Assembly (NCBI GenBank): GCA_015680685.1
Contig: MNCI01005181.1
Location: 380,175-444,174, forward strand
Origin: Gnetum montanum
Lineage: Eukaryota; Streptophyta; Gnetopsida; Gnetales; Gnetaceae
Direction of reading: 5' to 3'
DNA: 64,000 nucleotides
Made by a program: the position numbers and the translations under genes. The notes under the pieces were generated by a model, which was not told the DNA's origin, ran no database searches, and was given only the letters and a program-made list of their open reading frames with translations. This document shows positions 33,331 through 45,900 of the stretch, piece by piece (positions within the stretch are counted from its first letter, which is position 1; the number at the start of each line of letters is the position of its first letter).

Positions 33331-36300
33331 TATGATAAATACTATCATGTATATTTAAGGTCATAAATAATAAATTATAAATTACCATGTATGTGGATTT
33401 ATTATTAGTCTTGATCAACTAGTGGTTGTACTCATCCATTCTTCAAAAATGGTGTTGATGTTAGAGGTTTTGAACATCCTTCTAACATTTATAAGAAGAT
33501 TATAAAGGTTAAACATATTTTATCTTTAGTGGGATGAAGCCTACAACAAGAGCCTCACTAATGTATCACAATGGGAATTAGTCAATCAATCTCAGAGATG
33601 CCCATCACTAATCAACCATAGAAACATAATGTTAGCTCCTAAAATAGAGAGAAATAATTGTATCTATCAAATAGCCAACCAAAAGCCCACAAATAATGCA
33701 TAACATTAAAACATATAGTCATTAAAGGTTAATCAAATAGATCATAAGGGAAGCTATCAATGGGAGGAAGATAATACATAACTAGACTTAAACGATTGAA
33801 TGTATACGATGCCTAACATGAGTAGTTCATAGCTAGACTATAATCCATCACCATCTTAATACTTACATAAGTAACATCAAATAACCATAACAACATAAAC
33901 CATCTAAAGAAAGGCATAGTACTCAAGAGTATAGTGATACAATGAATCAAAAATCAATAAAAAACAAAGGTATGAAAAAAAATCCAAGGGAATCATGGAA
34001 GACTGAAGTAGAAACTAAAATGCCAAATAAGGATATTAGGCCTTACTATCAAGACATAAGGTTCTCACAACTAGAAAAGGACTATAAAAAATAGGTATCA
34101 ATCATATATTACATCAATCTGATACACTTTGAAAAGTAATAAGCTCATAAAATAGAAATACATAAGTAATTAATAGCTCAACCAACCATAAGAACACAAC
34201 ATGCTATTATGAAATATAACTAGTCTAATAGAGGAAAATGCATAATCAAAAGTACAAAATTGATGTGACCAAGACAAAGATATGCAATCAACCAAATTAT
34301 TATCTTAATGATGAAAAAAACATGAAAAAACTAAGAAAACAAGACTTGAAGCTTACTTTTCATCAAGGAATTCATACCATCATTAGTTTTGAAAATCACT
34401 CGAAAACTATTGTTACTTTCATCATAACCTATGGATCCATTGTAACCTATATCTTTAAGTTTCTATATTTGTCAAGACTAATGCAATAGGTCTAATACAT
34501 ATCATACTTGCTACTCTAAATTGCTACAAATGTCATGATCTATACTTATAGATCATGACATTCATCAAGGCTCACAATTAAAGTCATGACATGTAACACC
34601 CTTGCTCTTGATTGGAAGGGAGGAGATGTGTGTGTTGTAACCGAAAATAAGTGAAACATAGTTACACCTCAAGATTTATAGAAGTTTATAACTCAATGCC
34701 ACCTAGTAGAATCAAACCTATGAATTGGGGTTACTAGGCCAAGACCCATACCACTAGGCTAATACCTTATTAGTACATCCTTGTCCTAGATACCCCTTAC
34801 CCCTTGGTATGTTTGTGGTTTGAATCTTTGATATCTTGTTTGTTAATCTACATCTATGCTTATTAACCCATTTAATCTTTTGTATGTGATGTGAGCTACC
34901 TGTCTAGATTTGTTCTTTTTATTGATATTTTACTTTTTAAATATTTCCAAATTTATATTTCTCTGTTAATCCTTTTTAATTTTAAATAATTTTAATAATT
35001 TTGTCACATGGTAGTATTTTTATACTTTTATAATTTTTTATTTTAGTACTTTTTAATGTTTTGATGTTTTGGAGGACCTTTTAATTTAGCACATGCATAC
35101 TAATCCCTTTTATTAGAGTTTTAAATTAGCAAGCATTAGGCACCGGATGGGTTATTAGCACATGAGATACTACTTTGGTTTTTGGTGTGATTTATTTAGG
35201 TAAGTTATATTTTTGATAAAATTATATTTTTAGATTTAGATTTTAATTTTTAAATTATTTTAAGCTTATGGTTTAGGGGGTCTTGTGCTAGCCTTCCATT
35301 AGCTATGCTTTTGAAATTAGATCTTGTTATTAATTTGGATTTAGACATAGCTATCAACCTAGGGTTAGACATAGCTATTAATTTTCTCATAGGAGATAAC
35401 CATTAGGCTAGTGTATGATATCAACCCATGTTAGAAGAAGGATTTTAAAATATTTTTAGATTTAATATTTTCTTTTAATTTAGCTTTTGCTTATGAGAGC
35501 TTTCTTAATGCTACCAAGCCATTGGTAGAATATAAGCTTGATCATTATTTTATGAGAGAACATCCTTTTGCCTTACCTTGACAACATTTGGAAGATACAA
35601 CCAAAGAAGAAAATTTTGCTAGATTGAATAGAGAGCTAGATCTAGGTCTATGTTATTAACAAACATCTATAATAAGTCATATTTCTAGATCTTATTTTAG
35701 ATCTTACTTAGATCCCATCATTAACCTTTAATTGTTCCTAGGATTTGAAGCTTGTTTGGGAGATTGAAGTCATTCAAGAATCCTTTTTGTAATGTTATTA
35801 ATTTTAGGTAGGATAATTTGGTGTTTTACTTTGGATTTTTTTAAATTTTATTATTGTATATTATTTACCTTTTTTTGCTTGTTCTGTAATTGTTAATCAA
35901 TTTGCTTAATTTCTCAAATATGAATAGTTTAATATTATTTTATGCATTCTGGTAATTTTTAAAATTTATTATCATGTTTGGGATGTTAATCAACATTTTG
36001 ATAAGTTTGATCATATTTTTTGTTCATTCTGAATTTTACGAAAAATTTAGTTATAAAACAAGGATTTTGAGATATTTTTCACATTTTAACTCTTGAGATG
36101 ACTCTAGATGATGATGGCCTAGAAGAAAAAAGGTTTACATGCCAATGTAGAGTAGAAGTGATCCTTTCTTGAATTTTCATGACCTAGTTATGAGGTTATG
36201 ATGAGTAGAATAATGTTTTTTGGAATCAGTGTAAAAAATGAGCAACTTTATAATGTAACCCTTATTCACTAGGCAATAAAAAAATTTTAAATATAACCAA

Positions 36301-36345
36301 ATACATACTTTTTAGGGCTCTTAGAGTAGAAGAAAACTTGAAATC
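33331..36345. other. Region without recognisable genes
   Basis: A/T-rich sequence with long A- or T-biased stretches. No LTR ends, conserved domains or RNA genes recognised. It forms the left flank of element E. Confidence 0.5.
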
Positions 36346-36350
36346 GGCAA

Positions 36351-37313
36351 TGGTATAGGACACCTCTTCCGATCCCCTTTGTTCCTTCCCTATGTTTGTG
36401 TTGTAGGTTTTGGGCATGGAGAAGACATATTGGAGGATAAGGAGACATCTTGGCTAAGAGCTATGGGTAATAGAAGATGTCTTGGAACCAAAGGAGATGT
36501 CCTACTAAATTTTCTATCTTCTCTAGAAAGACATCTTGTTGCAATAATGACATCTTGTACAAGATGTCTCCTACTAAGATGAGATGTCTTATTCATGAAG
36601 GAGGCATCTTATCTATATAGAAGATGTCCCCCCTACAAGTTAATTTTTAACAAGAGACATCTTCCCAAGGTTAAAGATGACCCATATAGTCAAGAAAACT
36701 TTTAATATCCTTCATCCCAATTTGAGGAATAGCTAGGGTAAGTTGGAAATGGATGGAAATAGCTAGGGAGATGGTGAGAAGATTATGAAAACAACAGAAG
36801 AACATCAAGTGAAGTTGAGGTAAGGTTTCTAGGTTTCTTGTCTCTTGTTATCTGTAAATGTTTATGAAATTCAAAATGGTTAATACCATGAGTAAGAAAG
36901 AAAGCTTTGAGTATGAAGAACTTAGCCGAAGAGTATGTAAGTGCATATTGATTAAGTGCAATTAGTAATTATAGCTCGAAGATTAATTGTGTGGTGTTTT
37001 TTCCTATGAGCTTTATTCTCTTATATCTTACTTGTGAGTCAATATTTAGTCCAAAGTTGTAGGAGATGTTTTCTATTGGTTGTTTCTTGCATTGAGAACA
37101 ACCATTGTGTGGTTGTAGAGCCTTATGCTCTATAATATAATTTGAGTGTGAAAGGTTTTAGATGTTTGTGGGTTTTGAGAATCCTATTATAATCTTGTAA
37201 GAAATTAATTGATGATAGTTGATTTTCTTGTTTTTTAACAAAACTTTTTATCTTTACATAATATTTGGATTTATTATTTGAATATGATTAGTTATTTTAG
37301 TGAACCTACTCCA
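36351..37313 (+). repeat. 5' LTR of element E
   Basis: About 963 bp, from TGGTATAGGACACC to CTACTCCA. Alignable with 55,231-55,583 plus 62,700-63,253. U3 (36,420-36,665) is packed with GACATC/GATGTC motifs in both orientations. Confidence 0.85.
36444..36661 (+). promoter_or_regulatory. U3 array of GACATC/GATGTC motifs
   Basis: Motif starts at 36,444, 36,476, 36,496, 36,530, 36,549, 36,563, 36,583, 36,603 (GGCATC), 36,623 and 36,656. Steps of 20 bp recur (36,476-36,496 and 36,563-36,583-36,603-36,623). Partly preserved in the 3' LTR (55,305-55,480). Role unknown; the position in U3 suggests regulation. Confidence 0.5.
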
Positions 37314-37320
37314 GCATTAT

Positions 37321-37334
37321 TAGTATTAGAGCTT
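37321..37334 (+). other. Primer-binding site of element E
   Basis: TAGTATTAGAGCTT, resembling TGGTATCAGAGCTT (initiator Met tRNA), seven bases after the LTR end. Confidence 0.7.
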
Positions 37335-37381
37335 TGTGTTTATTGTTGTTTGTAGTTGGTTGAGGATTTTTTGAATTTCAA

Positions 37382-38600
37382 ATGGATTCCAAGAAGAAAT
37401 AGGTGTAAGCTCTGAATAGAGACATGGAAAGCATGAAGTTTTTCTTCCAAATGATGGTTGCTCAATTGGATGAAATTAGTGCAAAGGTAGATAGGAATAT
37501 CAATCCTAGCCATATCTAGACACATAGAGTTTAAGAGCATGCACATTCAAATGAAGAAGTTTCACAACCAAGCATATATGAAGTAGATGAAGAGGAAGGA
37601 CAATCTAGCTATGGGAGTGTAGGAACAAATGAATCAAGGATTCCAATGAAAGGGAATCCTATTCCTTAGATCAGAATTCTATGGGCTTCAACTTTGGTAA
37701 ATACTTATTCTATAGGTAAGCTTGACAAGGAAGATGAGATAAGATTGCTAGAACTTTTAGAAATGCTACGAGACTTTTGTACATAGATTTGAATACTTTC
37801 AATGGTTTAGATGGCAAAAATGCTTTTGTAAGTTGGCTAAAGATACTTGAAAAGCATTTCTAGTTAGAGGAAAGTACTAAAAAACTTGAGAGAACCTATC
37901 TCTAAATCCAAATTAGAAGTTATTGCATCTACTTAGTGGAAAAATGAGTTTCAAAGTTATGAAAGATGAAATGGTCAACCTATCAAAGATTGGGATATGA
38001 TGAAATACATATTGAAAATAAAATTTTAACAACATCATCATAGATAAGAGACCATTATGAAGTTAAAATTCCTAAGGTAACATGAAAAAGATGTTAAAGA
38101 GTTCTATATCAAATTTTGTGATCTATTCCATCAAGCTAAGGTAAACTGGGAAGAATATGAATAGCCTTCAATCTTTTTAGGAGGTCTCAAAATGACATAC
38201 CACTAGGAGTTATCTTGTTATGAGACAAAAATTCTTGATGAGGCTTATTATTTGATACTCAAAGCTGAGGTGAAATTAAGTGGATTTGGAAACAAAGGTA
38301 AATAAACTTCCAAGAGGAAGGAGAAGGGATCCAAGTTAAAGTTTGAAGATAAGGATGGTAGTAATGATAAGAAGACTAAAAGAGATTATGAGAAGGATAA
38401 AGCTAAGAATAACCAAGGTAAGGGATTTAAGGATCAAGGTAGTATCTCATCAAATATTTAGTAAGTATGAAGAATGGGAATGTAAGCAATGGAAATTCCT
38501 ACTTCACAAGGTAGCTAAGGGTAAAGATGTGTAAAGCATGGAGGTGGAGGAGACATCAAGAAAAGGTCTTTAGGGAGGTAATCCTCATGCTCCAAAAATT
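37382..38600 (+). pseudogene. gag of element E (decayed)
   Basis: Starts with ATG 37,382 (MDSKKK, then a stop). MMVAQLDEISAKVDRNI follows, then an acidic stretch and a PF03732-like region around 37,790-38,260 (WLKILEKHF, LEESTKKLER). A Lys-rich linker lies at 38,290-38,430. Numerous stops; flanked by the primer site and protease as expected. Confidence 0.7.
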
Positions 38601-38633
38601 AAAAATGTTTCTAAATTAAATTCTTATGCATCC

Positions 38634-39320
38634 ATGAGGAATGTAAATAGAGAAGATCATCCTAATAGAAGATTGTTATTTTGGATTAGGGATATATGTT
38701 TTCTTAGTAGGGAATGGATTCATGTTTTGATTAATGGAGGAGCCCAAGAAAATTTTCTTTCCTCTAGGGAAGTTGCTAAACTAGGATTGGTAACTAATCC
38801 TCATCCTAAACCCCATAAAGTGCATTGGTTATCTAGAGATTTTTCTCAAGAAATAAGGAAACAATGTACATTGAAATTTAAAATTGGAGGTTTTTATGAT
38901 GTTGTGAATTATGATGTGCTTCTTATAGATTATGCTAATGTAATTCTTAGTAGACCTTGGAATTTTGACAATGGTGTTGAGTTTGATAAAGAAAGAAATA
39001 TGTGGAGTGTAGCTAGATATGATGGAGTCCATGAGTTGATTCCCATGTAAGTTGAATAAGTCATGTAGCAAAGTTCACTTAATGCTTTCTTGATCCTTCT
39101 AGAAGAGAGGAAATATATTAAAGACCATGATAAAATAAGTTTTAGTTTTTTTATTATCATAAAAATGGCTACTAATCATGATGTTGTACAAGTTGAACTT
39201 CCTAAAAATGTGCTAGACTAAAATAAAAATTTTCCAAAGTGTTTAAGGGGTAATTGGATGGATTACGATTAATGGGAAGTGTACAATATCATATTGATTT
39301 CATTCTTGGTGCTAGCATTC
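38634..39320 (+). pseudogene. Protease and start of RT of element E
   Basis: An open stretch of 138 codons carries the retropepsin region. LINGGAQENFLSSREVAKLG has Asn in place of the catalytic Asp (the family usually has IDGGS or IDSGA). Then come VHWLSRDFSQEIRKQCTLKF and NVILSRPWNFD (family: ILLGRPW). After 39,050 a decayed linker leads to HIDFILGAS-like sequence, typical of the RT N-terminus, which is cut at the element D insertion (target CATTC, 39,316-39,320). Confidence 0.8.
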
Positions 39321-40252
39321 TAATGGGTGGTGAAAGGTACCCCTACACTTAACCATACAAATCACAAAGCGTTCACATGTGATCTGGTTGAATTCCATGG
39401 ACTCTATAGTTTTCTAGTGCACTAGTCTTCTAGGATGTGAACCTTACCCTAACAATCATTCATTGTCTTCCTAATTATACTTATGAAGCTCAAGGGTATG
39501 TTTTAAGTATAATTGAGGCACATGATTTTTGTCATTTTATAATTTATGGTTTTGATACTTGAAATAAATAGGATAAGGAATAAAGGAATTTATTTTCTAC
39601 TTTAATATAATTGGCTAAGTATTTTTTAACTAGTCATCACATAAGTATTCAATCCCACTTGCCATACACACCTTGAACACATATAACATTGTTGGGTTAT
39701 CAAGCATTAAGTGTTGCTCAAATTACCAAATGTCATACACATGCTCGAAGTGGTTGTACTTATGTGTTTACTTAATGCTATTTAGCTTATCTCACTTAAT
39801 TACTTAATTAGCTTAAATACTAAGGAATATTGAATAAATAACTAAAAACATTAAATGAATGAATAAAACATTTAAGCAATCCAAAATGCTGAAAGGTTTA
39901 TCAAGAAGCTAGTCTTTATTGCCACACACATTATCATGCTTAGGTACAATAGTGCTTGAATAAAGATCCGTACACTCAATGATTCCTACTGTAGGCACTT
40001 GGGAAAATACTTTAACTTTTGAATGTAAAAACTACAAGATCTTCACTACAACTATGACTCAAATCCCCATAAACATAGCTGTGAGCTCGTATTTATATTT
40101 TTTGTTATTGGGTTGCATCAATGAGGCCTTGTAGATGTAGCAAACACTATGTTGACGTGGCCTTGTCAATGGGGAAACACCATGTAAATGGGGCCCCATC
40201 AATGGGGGCCTGTCAACAAGGATCCATTGACGCAACACTTTGACTCTCATCA
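39321..40252 (-). repeat. 3' LTR of element D
   Basis: 932 bp. Minus strand TGATGAGAGTC at 40,252; the other end is mutated (TAATGGG instead of TGATGAG at 39,321). TATA box about 40,090-40,100 (AAATATAAATACG on the minus strand). Aligns with 51,583-52,500. Confidence 0.9.
40117..40231 (-). promoter_or_regulatory. 14-bp-pitch hexamer array in U3 of element D
   Basis: ATCAAT, GTAGAT, GTTGAC, GTCAAT, GTAAAT, ATCAAT, GTCAAC and ATTGAC start at 40,117, 40,131, 40,151, 40,165, 40,184, 40,198, 40,212 and 40,226. Spacings are 14, 20, 14, 19, 14, 14, 14. Same layout as in element B with a different hexamer consensus (RTYRAY-like). Confidence 0.65.
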
Positions 40253-40429
40253 TACCCTCACAACTAAATAAAAACTCATCCTTGATTTCCTTTACAAAAT
40301 TGGAAAGGTATTATATTATTGATTAACTCTTGACATAATAAATTGACATAACAATACTAAGTGCCTAAGTGTACAAATCAACACATTACAAAAATTGTGA
40401 TGTTCATGACACAAAATTGAACATCATGG

Positions 40430-43227
40430 CATGACTACTCAAAATTGAATAGCATGTCCTCTGATGGCATGGAGATGGTTGAAAAGATTAGATAGTCCCA
40501 CATGGTGGAGATTCTTGAGGTTTTGAAGGACCTTTTTTAGCTTCAGGCACATGTGGTGGTTGAAGTGGTTATGGTTGCAACCTTCGGTGGAAGGTGAAAG
40601 GCATTTAGTAATGCCTTCATATTCTCCTCCTTACTTTAAGGATTGTTCATAGTTCACGTGAAATTACCTATGTGGGCTAGAATGGGGGTATCCCATGGAT
40701 AGGGCATTACTGGGAACAACTCCTTAGCATTAACAAACCAAGTAGTGAATTTTTTGCATTTGACATCGAATGCGTTGACTATGTTTTGCAACTCCTTGTA
40801 GTCATTCATCCTTCTAGTCAAGTTCTCGATAATAGATATTTGATTAATGTATTTGCCCTTGAGAAATTTGAGTCTAGAATTTGCCACTACAAGCTTTTGC
40901 TTGGTGTCCTTGTGATGCTTGAACTCAGCTTTGTGCAATAAGTATGAGCTAGCCACTTACTTCTCTAGTTCTGACTATGGTCATCCCTATAGTCAACATA
41001 GCTAGATTCACATATCGAAGATTGGCCAACTCCATGTAGTCTATCATCTCCTCAATCTATGATTCCTACATGAAAATTTTTACTTTATTGTAGGCATCTA
41101 TCCCATCAATGATAGGTTGCCATAATTCTCTTCCTTGCTAGAGTTGTTGGAGGATTCATTTACTTTTTCCATTGCCAATTGGATGTGCTTTTCATTAACT
41201 TCTTCTTGTAGACCGGCATAATATCTGTAATGATATTTGACTCTCTCAAATTTGAGAGCCTATGATTTCCAAGTAGTTACCTTGATTATAGTCTTCTAGT
41301 GAAGATCATGGACCTCTTCCATGGAGAGGTTTCTATTTTTAGCTTCCAATCTCCTTAGCTCTATGTTTGCTCTGGCTAGTTACTCCTGGAGTTGCTGGAT
41401 AAAGTTGGTTAACTATTATTTATGCTTATCAACATTTCATAGGTGATGGTTCTTTATAGTCAGTTTCACATTCTCCTATCAGGTCTAATCCAAGGCCTTT
41501 TGAATTTTCTGTTGTGTAGTGTCTACTAAGGATCTATAGAACACTGTCGTCTCCATCACACTCTCAACCCCTTTCAGTTTAAGAGCTTCATCTCTCTTCA
41601 ATGCTAGGTTGAGAAATGTAGGGTTAGAAATTTGGGCTCTTAATTTGGTAACTTTAATAGCTAAGAATTCCTTCAGCTCCTTAGCTATTTTGAGTTGTCC
41701 CTCCAAGATAATGTTTTTGCCCCTTTCCTCTAGTAGATTTGATTGGATTATAGTAATGTTATCTAGAAGGTCAAAGAAATCCAGAAGCAGTTGCTCGATT
41801 CCCACTAGTTGATCTAATAGTTGTTCATGTTGTGTTACTTCTAGTTTTTATAAATGTATACACATCATTGAGTGTAGTGACATCTAGTATAGATTCCATA
41901 GGTGCATTGAGGGTTTTAGCTATTCTATTAGCACTGTTGCCTCCTCATCTTCCTCCAAGTGCACCAAGAAGGTTGTGGTATTTCCAAAAATTTCTAGGAG
42001 TGGCTACTATTTTGCAAAAAATACCATGACCTCTCTAGTGCTAGGATTTGACCTTAGTAGAAAACTTTGTTCTTTGGGTTGAAAAATGGATCCACCCCCA
42101 TCCATCATGCTGATTATTTGGGCCATCTCATTTAGGTGACTCATTGCTAGTTGGTACATAGATGGATCCTTGCCACTCATGCCTACTTGTTGCTCTTGTT
42201 GGCTCAAAAGTCCTTCTCAATATTCACACAATCGTTGGGTAGTTGTAGCAATGTCTGGCATAGTTTTTTGAGTGGTAGGTGGAGGTGGTGATTGTTACTC
42301 CTCTTCTTAAATGGTTGTTGTAGGCATATTGTTTTTCATCATCTCTACCTAATTAGTGGTCAGAGCATGCTTGAAAGCATCATTTATATAATGGACTATT
42401 CCTCCCCTTTAATAGATTTTCCTAATGAGGCATGGGAAGGGGAGTGCCTTTCTTCCATGTTCATTTTCTTTAAATTACATCTCCATCTCTAGATAGATCA
42501 GCCACGGAAGGTTGATAAGAAATCTCCCTCCTAGAGCAGTGCATACATGAGCAGAAAAGATTGTGATTTTGAAAGGCTACAATCTTGTAGTGGATCATTT
42601 ATTTCTATGTAAGTGCACCAAAATCCTTGCAGTTGAAACCATAATATTTTCACACCCATTCTTTCTTGATGCTAGGGTCTGCATGCATTGGAATCTTAGC
42701 GAGATTCATCACTATTTTTGGCAACCTAAGCACTTCAGCAATGGCATGTACTTCAACAATGTCCTTGATTTTAACCATTGAACCAACTTTCCTATTGTTT
42801 TAGAATAGAAATGTCTCTCCAATGTGTCACTCCTTGGTGGAAATGATGATTACCCACATGGAAGAGACCTTCAGTTGGTCCTGCACTTTTTTTGGTGCTT
42901 ACTCTAAGAAAGGGCCATAGTTTAACTCTTGGAGTAGTATTTTTTAGACCTCTCTTGATCTAATTTGATTCAAGAAAGCTTCTATTAAGATCTCTTTGAG
43001 GTTTGCTTGTTGGGCTAGTGCATCATCCTAGTGGAAATGTTCTATTTCTACTACTAGTTGGAAATTTGATGAATAGATTCCACCTCGACCTCTTCCCTAA
43101 AAGGACTTGTGACATGGATTACAAGTGGTTCTTCTTGGGCCTATTATTGATCCCTTCTTATTTTAGGTTGTTTCTTCCTTGGTTGAGATGGTCCTCCTTC
43201 TTGCATGTGTTTTCCTTTTGGTACCAT
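40430..43227 (-). pseudogene. ORF3 of element D
   Basis: Starts at ATG 43,227 (MVPKGKHMQEGGPSQPRKK) and runs in broken frames to about 40,430. Matches ORF3 of element B block by block: SQQEQQVGMSGKDPSMYQLA (42,207-42,140), the coiled stretch LILEGQ-like NIILEGQLKIAKELKEF with LRAQISNPTFL (about 41,735-41,610), SYLLHKAEFKHHKDTKQKL (about 40,950-40,895) and PWDTPILAHIG (about 40,710-40,675). Conservation of block order in two independent insertions shows it is part of the element, not a captured fragment. Function unknown. Confidence 0.65.
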
Positions 43228-43500
43228 TTGTGGTCACAACATATCCATGGATTAGTAGATATAATGTGTAACTTTGAATATTTTGAATACCTTATCTCAT
43301 TGATTAGTTATACTTGGCTAAGGTTGGACCATGGAAAATTGATATTTTATTATTATTTTATTAATTAATTTTAAATCACCAGAGCTCATTCGAAGAGTTT
43401 AACTTTATAATTTGGTGTTTAATTGTTGATTTCTAAGTTAAACCTTTGTGGGAGTTAGAAAAAATGGTGAAAAATTTTCTATAAAAAATGGCACATTTGT

Positions 43501-43513
43501 GGTCCCCATGACT
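43501..43513 (-). other. Internal polypurine-tract-like motif of element D
   Basis: Minus strand TTAGTCATGGGGA, at the position equivalent to 16,843-16,858 in element B, about 275 bp upstream of ORF3. Confidence 0.45.
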
Positions 43514-43668
43514 AAGAGCTTACCTCTGGTAGCTATAGGGTTGAAGAACAGAGTAATTTGAATAAATGATTAGGAAGTTATGGGCTTTGGAATGTTCTGG
43601 GCTCTAAAAATATGAAAAACTTGGCATTTATGAGAAAATGTAAAAATTTCAAAGTGGGGTTGCACATA

Positions 43669-43754
43669 CATATAGTATTTTTCCACTATGTCGACAGGGC
43701 CATGTATACAAGGCCTCGTATATGCATTTGCTCCATTGACGAGGCTCGATATAT
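43669..43754 (-). promoter_or_regulatory. Internal U3-like array and TATA-like box of element D
   Basis: GTCGAC, GTATAC, GTATAT, ATTGAC and ATATAT start at 43,690, 43,704, 43,718, 43,735 and 43,749 (14, 14, 17, 14). ACTATATG lies at about 43,669-43,676 on the side facing ORF3. Same arrangement as 17,010-17,112 in element B. Confidence 0.6.
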
Positions 43755-43759
43755 GGAGC

Positions 43760-45900
43760 TTGTAGGAAAACATTTTCAAATTTCAATATCTTAAAAAATA
43801 CAAGGAATTTTTCAATGAATTTGTGGTCCATGGAGTTCTATATAATCCAAGAATACGATGAAATCATTTAGGAGGATCATTCAAAGCTGAAAAATTTAAA
43901 AATTTGATGGAGAATGTGTTTATTGAACAAAATATGTAAAGGAGCACATGGTTTGATATAGAAGATGGGTGTATGAAAGATTTTGATTGTAAGAATGCCT
44001 AAGGATAAGGTTCTTAATGAACCCAATCAAGAGAGATGCAAGTGGATCTTCCCCATAGTAGGAACATGCCTTGTTTGCCCTTGCATAACCTCAACCTAAG
44101 GAGTTCGTGGGCCCCATAGGTGATTAATGGTTGATGGAAGTTAAGGATCAAAACTTGGAGGATTCTACTAAAAAATTCAAGTACATTAGACCAAGATACT
44201 AAATCAAGAACATGGATATTAGCAATGAAGTGAGTTATGGATAACATAGATGGATGATGAAGAAGGTGAAATGGAATTCCAAATTGAGGTCATTAGAAGT
44301 CCCTTGTGGAGTTGTGTTTAAAATGACTTGAGAAGATACATCCTTAGTCTAGATCAAAACCATCCTCTTTCAGTGACTTCGTATCACTACTCTAAGATCG
44401 ATCCACCTCCTCAAGACACAAAAGTGCTCCCAAAAAAGAACCACTATTCCATAAAGAGAAGAAAAGAGAAGCAAGAAATGAGAGAGGGCCTTAGTTGGAG
44501 GAAACCTTCAGGCATGGGTACCATGTCTTTCTAGTCCCATAACCAGTGGTTGTAGCCTATTTATTTATCTAAGGGATGTTCTTTGAATTCCCATAATGTT
44601 TTTTAAATATTTTTTTATTTTTATTTTTTTTTCTTTTTGATGGGAACTACACCATGCAAAGACTTTATTTAACCTCCTATTATTGGTCTACATGTAATGG
44701 TAAGAAGTCTATGAAAACATTCATGCACCTAAGCAAGTAGAAGAGTATAAAGAGTATTAAGTTCCCTTGAAGTCACACCTTGTGCAAGCTTTTGTATCCT
44801 TTCCAATTCTAGAAACTATGAAGGTCATAAATTTATTAAAATTTTATTTAATGAAAGGGACCTTAAATTTCCAAAATAAGAAAAACCATGGAGTTTGTGG
44901 ATGGGTGGATGTCATGGACTCACTGTTTATTACATGAAAAAAAAAACCATGATTGAGCCATTGATACAAAAATTTAGAAATAGAAACCAAACATTAGCAA
45001 ACAAAACATTAAGCACAAACCACCATTAGTAACAGCTATAGCACCACTATGTCCTATTGGCACAAAGCATGTTTATTAGTAAAAAATTAGAAAATCACAC
45101 ACTAAAAATAAAGTAACATATATAAGAAAGTGTAAAATATTTAAGAAACTTTTAAATGTACTAATGATGATGTAAAAAAAAAATTGGTGTAAAATAGGAA
45201 AAATTTTGAAAGTCAAAAAGGTGTAAAATAAACAAATTGCAAAGAAAAAAATGTGTAAAAAAATAGAAAAACTAAGGAGCCATGTGTATGATTAGGATGG
45301 CTAGCCATCTCCCCCATGAATAAGTTGAAAGGAGGAGACATAGAATAAAGAGTGTGGTTGTCCATCCAATGAGGTATTAGTTGCACTAGCCTATGTTGGC
45401 TAAAGGAAAGGTTTTACTTATTGGATGTTGACCAACTACTTTTTGTTTAGGCTTTCAGGTTTGTAGACTAACATGGCCCTAGAGGGAAAGGATTCATTAA
45501 TTATATAAGTTCCCTTCCATAATGTTTAGAACATTGTTTTCTAAGGTATGTGTGTGGGATTCCAGTAGAGAACCTTATCTCTAGGTTGAAAGTTTACTTT
45601 CTATATTATATGGTCATGACACTTCTTATTTTATACCTTGTGCACTTCATTCAAAGATAGGGCCACTAATTGATTTTCACTGAGCACATTTAGGTTAATC
45701 AATCTTTCTTTTTGTGCCAGGCTCAAGTCAAGGACCAAGTCACATGTTATTGAAAGTGTATGGAGGTTGGATTGGATTGGAAGTGTTGGAAATTTTTCGT
45801 ACACTATCTCATAGGGAGAGTAGCATATAGGGAGTTTTCACATTGAGCAGTAGGGATAGAGGTCATTGTTGAGTTTTGTGCTCTAGTCCCTCCTATATTT
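43760..45900 (-). other. Post-pol non-coding region of element D
   Basis: No coding potential. Shares islands with B and F: a PPT-like CTTATTCATGGGGGAGATG (45,305-45,323), GGTGTGACTTCAAGGGAAC (44,761-44,779) and a CCTACTATGGGGAAGATCCA island (about 44,043-44,062). TTTTACAC-type low-complexity repeats at 45,120-45,270. Confidence 0.6.

Noticed and set aside
34238-34489. 83-codon Lys/Ile-rich frame
   Set aside because: A-rich, no domain, no flanking signals; expected by chance in A/T-rich DNA.
36390-36596. Pair of overlapping frames on both strands
   Set aside because: Both lie in the U3 of element E's LTR and reflect the GACATC/GATGTC repeats.
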